A stretch of 64,000 bases of DNA, from contig CM075937.1 in assembly GCA_038030265.1 (NCBI GenBank), forward strand, positions 34,638,198 to 34,702,197, written 5' to 3'. Under the pieces are notes generated by a model. That model made no database searches, was not told the origin of the DNA, and worked only from the letters and a program-made list of their open reading frames with translations. Below are positions 61,846 through 64,000 of this stretch, in pieces (position 1 is the stretch's first letter; the number at the start of each line of letters is the position of its first letter). The stretch comes from Corythucha ciliata (Eukaryota > Arthropoda > Insecta > Hemiptera > Tingidae). The translations under genes were made by a program, and so were the position numbers.

Positions 61846-62955
61846 TTCGAGGTTTTTAGGCTGCCAAGAGTTATCCATCAAATATTTTGGTGGGAAACCA
61901 TAGATTACTCTTATTAGCAGTCCAATGGACCCATTAAACCAATAAAATCAAGTAGCATATTTGATGTTTGGTCCAAAGTAGGTACTATATTTGATTAGAC
62001 TATAGTACCTATATCTTTCTCGTCTCGAAATCTTTCCCAATAATGATTTAAGAATAAACGAGGAGGAAGTAATTAATTTTCACTATTTGATTGGAAAAAT
62101 CAGTAAAACAGAAAAGGGAAATGTGGGTTGTGAGTGCATCCTATCAACCGAGCCCAAAAAGAAAAAGGTGCGTACCTACACCCTTTAGCACTGAGAATTA
62201 ATGGACGATGGTTCGGAAAGTTTGGTCGGGAGTTATTGCATAACCGTCTCCATCCGTTAACGTTAACCGTCAAACCGACAGGGCCACTAATTTCTGAGAT
62301 TTATCGAAAACATTGGAAATGTACAGAAAATTTCGTAGTTTTCAGGCTGCCAAGAGTTACGCCATCAAATTTTTTAGTGGGAAAACCTCAGATTACCCTT
62401 ATTAGCACCCCAAGGGACCAATTAAATCAACAGTCTATAGTATGTACACCCACTCTTAAGACCAAATAACGGTTTAAGCCCCTTCTTGGTTCTCACAAAG
62501 TTAGATGGTGTCCATTATGGTTTCTTCCCCCTAACCATATCCTGGTTTACAATATGAGCAATATGCCAAAACGTCTATTAAGTTTTAATAATACTTCGAA
62601 CGAGTTGGATTTCGCGATTTTTCCCATAGTTATGAAAAAAAAAAAACACATTTTTGGGCGAACTGCATCTCACTTGCTATCACAGTTAGGAAGAAATTTA
62701 CGAAGTACCAATTGTAGAGATTTTAGTGATCTTTAAAAAAAACTATATGGTGAACAAATCGATAGGGCCACTAGTTTCTCCGATTTATTGAAAAAACTTG
62801 AAATAGCCCGAAAATGTTCGTGGTTTTCAGAATATTTTGGTGGGAAACCACAGATTCACTCTTATTAGCACCCCAATGGAGCCATCAAACCATTTTTGCT
62901 GTACTTGCTGTTTGGTCGTGCCCATTTTGAGGATAATTTGACTGGGCTACTAGGG
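61840..62955 (+). mobile_element. Three tandem tails of the TAGTCCAGTCAAA family
   Basis: Segments at about 61835-62000, 62320-62470 and 62800-62955 repeat at ~480-base spacing, with GGTTTTCAGGCTGCC, GTGGGAAACC and CTCTTATTAGCA. They end in diverged forms of TTTGACTGGACTA. The GTGGTTTTCGGGCTGCC phrase also stands in the right arm of 51822-52824. Confidence 0.65.
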
Positions 62956-64000
62956 AATTTTAATAAAAAGTAAAAGCATTGAACGTCTTTGTCAACATTC
63001 GATGGTTGAAATTGGGAAAGAAAGTAGCCGCGATACTTTAAGGCCTCGCCACACCGAACGCGAACTGCCGCGCGGACTGGTCCACTCGCGGAAAAACTAT
63101 GGTAACGGGGTATACCTCACCCACGTTGTCATGGTTTTTTAGCGAGCGGACTGGTCCGCTCGCGGAAAAACTATGGTAACGGGGTATACCTCACCCACGT
63201 TGTCATGGTTTTTTAGCGAGCAAATTCAATCGCGTATGCGATTGAATCGCACACGCGAATCGGATACCGGAATCTCTAGTGTGAAAAGCTAAAGGCGCGT
63301 TTACACGGTTCAATCTCATGGCTCATTTTCATTGATTCAATAGGGGCAAAATTCGGCCCAACTTCAAATGAGGCTTACAAAATTCCTTTTGATACATACT
63401 TCCAGGATTCGATGAGTCCGCAACGATACGGGGTGACAAACATCCTTTTAACGGGGGGTAGACGTTGGCCAAGTCATCGCTATGAGGAGTGAAGCAATTT
63501 GCCCGAACGGGGTGTCTAATACAATGTATTTTTGTGTGCCGAGTCGATATAAAAATCAACCACAAGTCCGTGCGACGATTAGTTTTTGAGTTACGACGTA
63601 AATTGTGCCAAATAAATTGGTTTTTGGCTTGAATATTCCAAAACAAAAAACCTCACGTCCAACGTTTAGTTAATGCAGTTCACGTAGATGTGATTTCTGA
63701 AGCCGTTTTTGGCGCTGAATCGAATACACGATGGCTCGTTTCTCTGCGATCAATATGCTTTGAGTTAGGTGGTGATGAAAATTCCTGAAAAAACGAGATT
63801 TGTTTTTCCCGATACTTTGATGAGCCATGAAAATGTGTATCAAGATTTTGGGCAGGACTAACCATGTTCTCTGACATTACGTAGTTTTTTGTGCTGAATC
63901 AAATGAGCGTTTGCTGGGAACAAATCCTATAAAAATGCTGGAGATGTTTGTCCGTAACTCAAAAAGAATTGCTACAAGCGATCTCGACTACAGCTCATTC
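62956..64000. repeat. 74-bp tandem pair and unannotated end of window
   Basis: A 74-bp unit starting CGGACTGGTCC is present twice (63073-63146 and 63147-63220). Each copy can fold through GAAAAACTATGG and CATGGTTTTTTAG. Downstream to 64000 I see only unassigned minus-strand frames (63329-63646, 63680-63877) without family features. Confidence 0.6.

Overview
This is nuclear DNA from an invertebrate animal, most likely an arthropod. Genes have short GT-AG introns, the main gene is an insect-type GABA receptor subunit, and the rest is mobile-element debris and AT-rich degenerate arrays. Gene density is low: I can support three protein-coding genes and two tRNA genes. The species cannot be named from the sequence.

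Layout. 0.4-3.3 kb: a decayed non-LTR reverse transcriptase next to the 5' part of a BTB/POZ gene (minus strand), with two CRE-like sites upstream of it. 3.9-9.4 kb: AT-rich arrays, a retroelement tail with four ~300-bp tandem units, a BEL/Pao gag fragment, a tRNA-derived SINE and an inverted-repeat element. 9.6-10.1 kb: an hAT-type MITE nested in another MITE. 11.57-12.07 kb: a complete 79-residue LITAF-domain gene in three exons (minus), missed by simple ORF calling because its first coding exon has 10 bases. 12.5-16.2 kb: a strict 17-bp minisatellite, MITEs and the 3' part of a GIY-YIG-type retroelement. 17.2-21.0 kb: a decayed Copia element with both LTRs and a DNA transposon inside its reverse transcriptase.

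22.5-56.9 kb: one gene on the minus strand dominates the window. Ten coding exons join in frame to a 467-residue Cys-loop GABA-gated channel subunit (insect CG8916/alpha-like type). Its long introns hold a Gypsy element of CsRn1 type with a 4-bp target duplication, a tRNA-Trp gene whose 3' end matches the primer site of that Gypsy element, several foldback elements, many MITEs and most of the degenerate arrays.

57-64 kb: the region upstream of the channel gene, with tRNA-Asn(GTT), a MITE with a perfect 8-bp target duplication, a second copy of a 140-bp MITE also found in the channel gene, and tandem tails of another element family.

The most notable material is the reconstructed channel gene with an acidic residue at the selectivity position of M2, the hidden LITAF gene, the retroelement family whose tail recurs in inverted pairs, and several unrelated arrays of 16-32 bp units that diverge by substitution yet keep their period.
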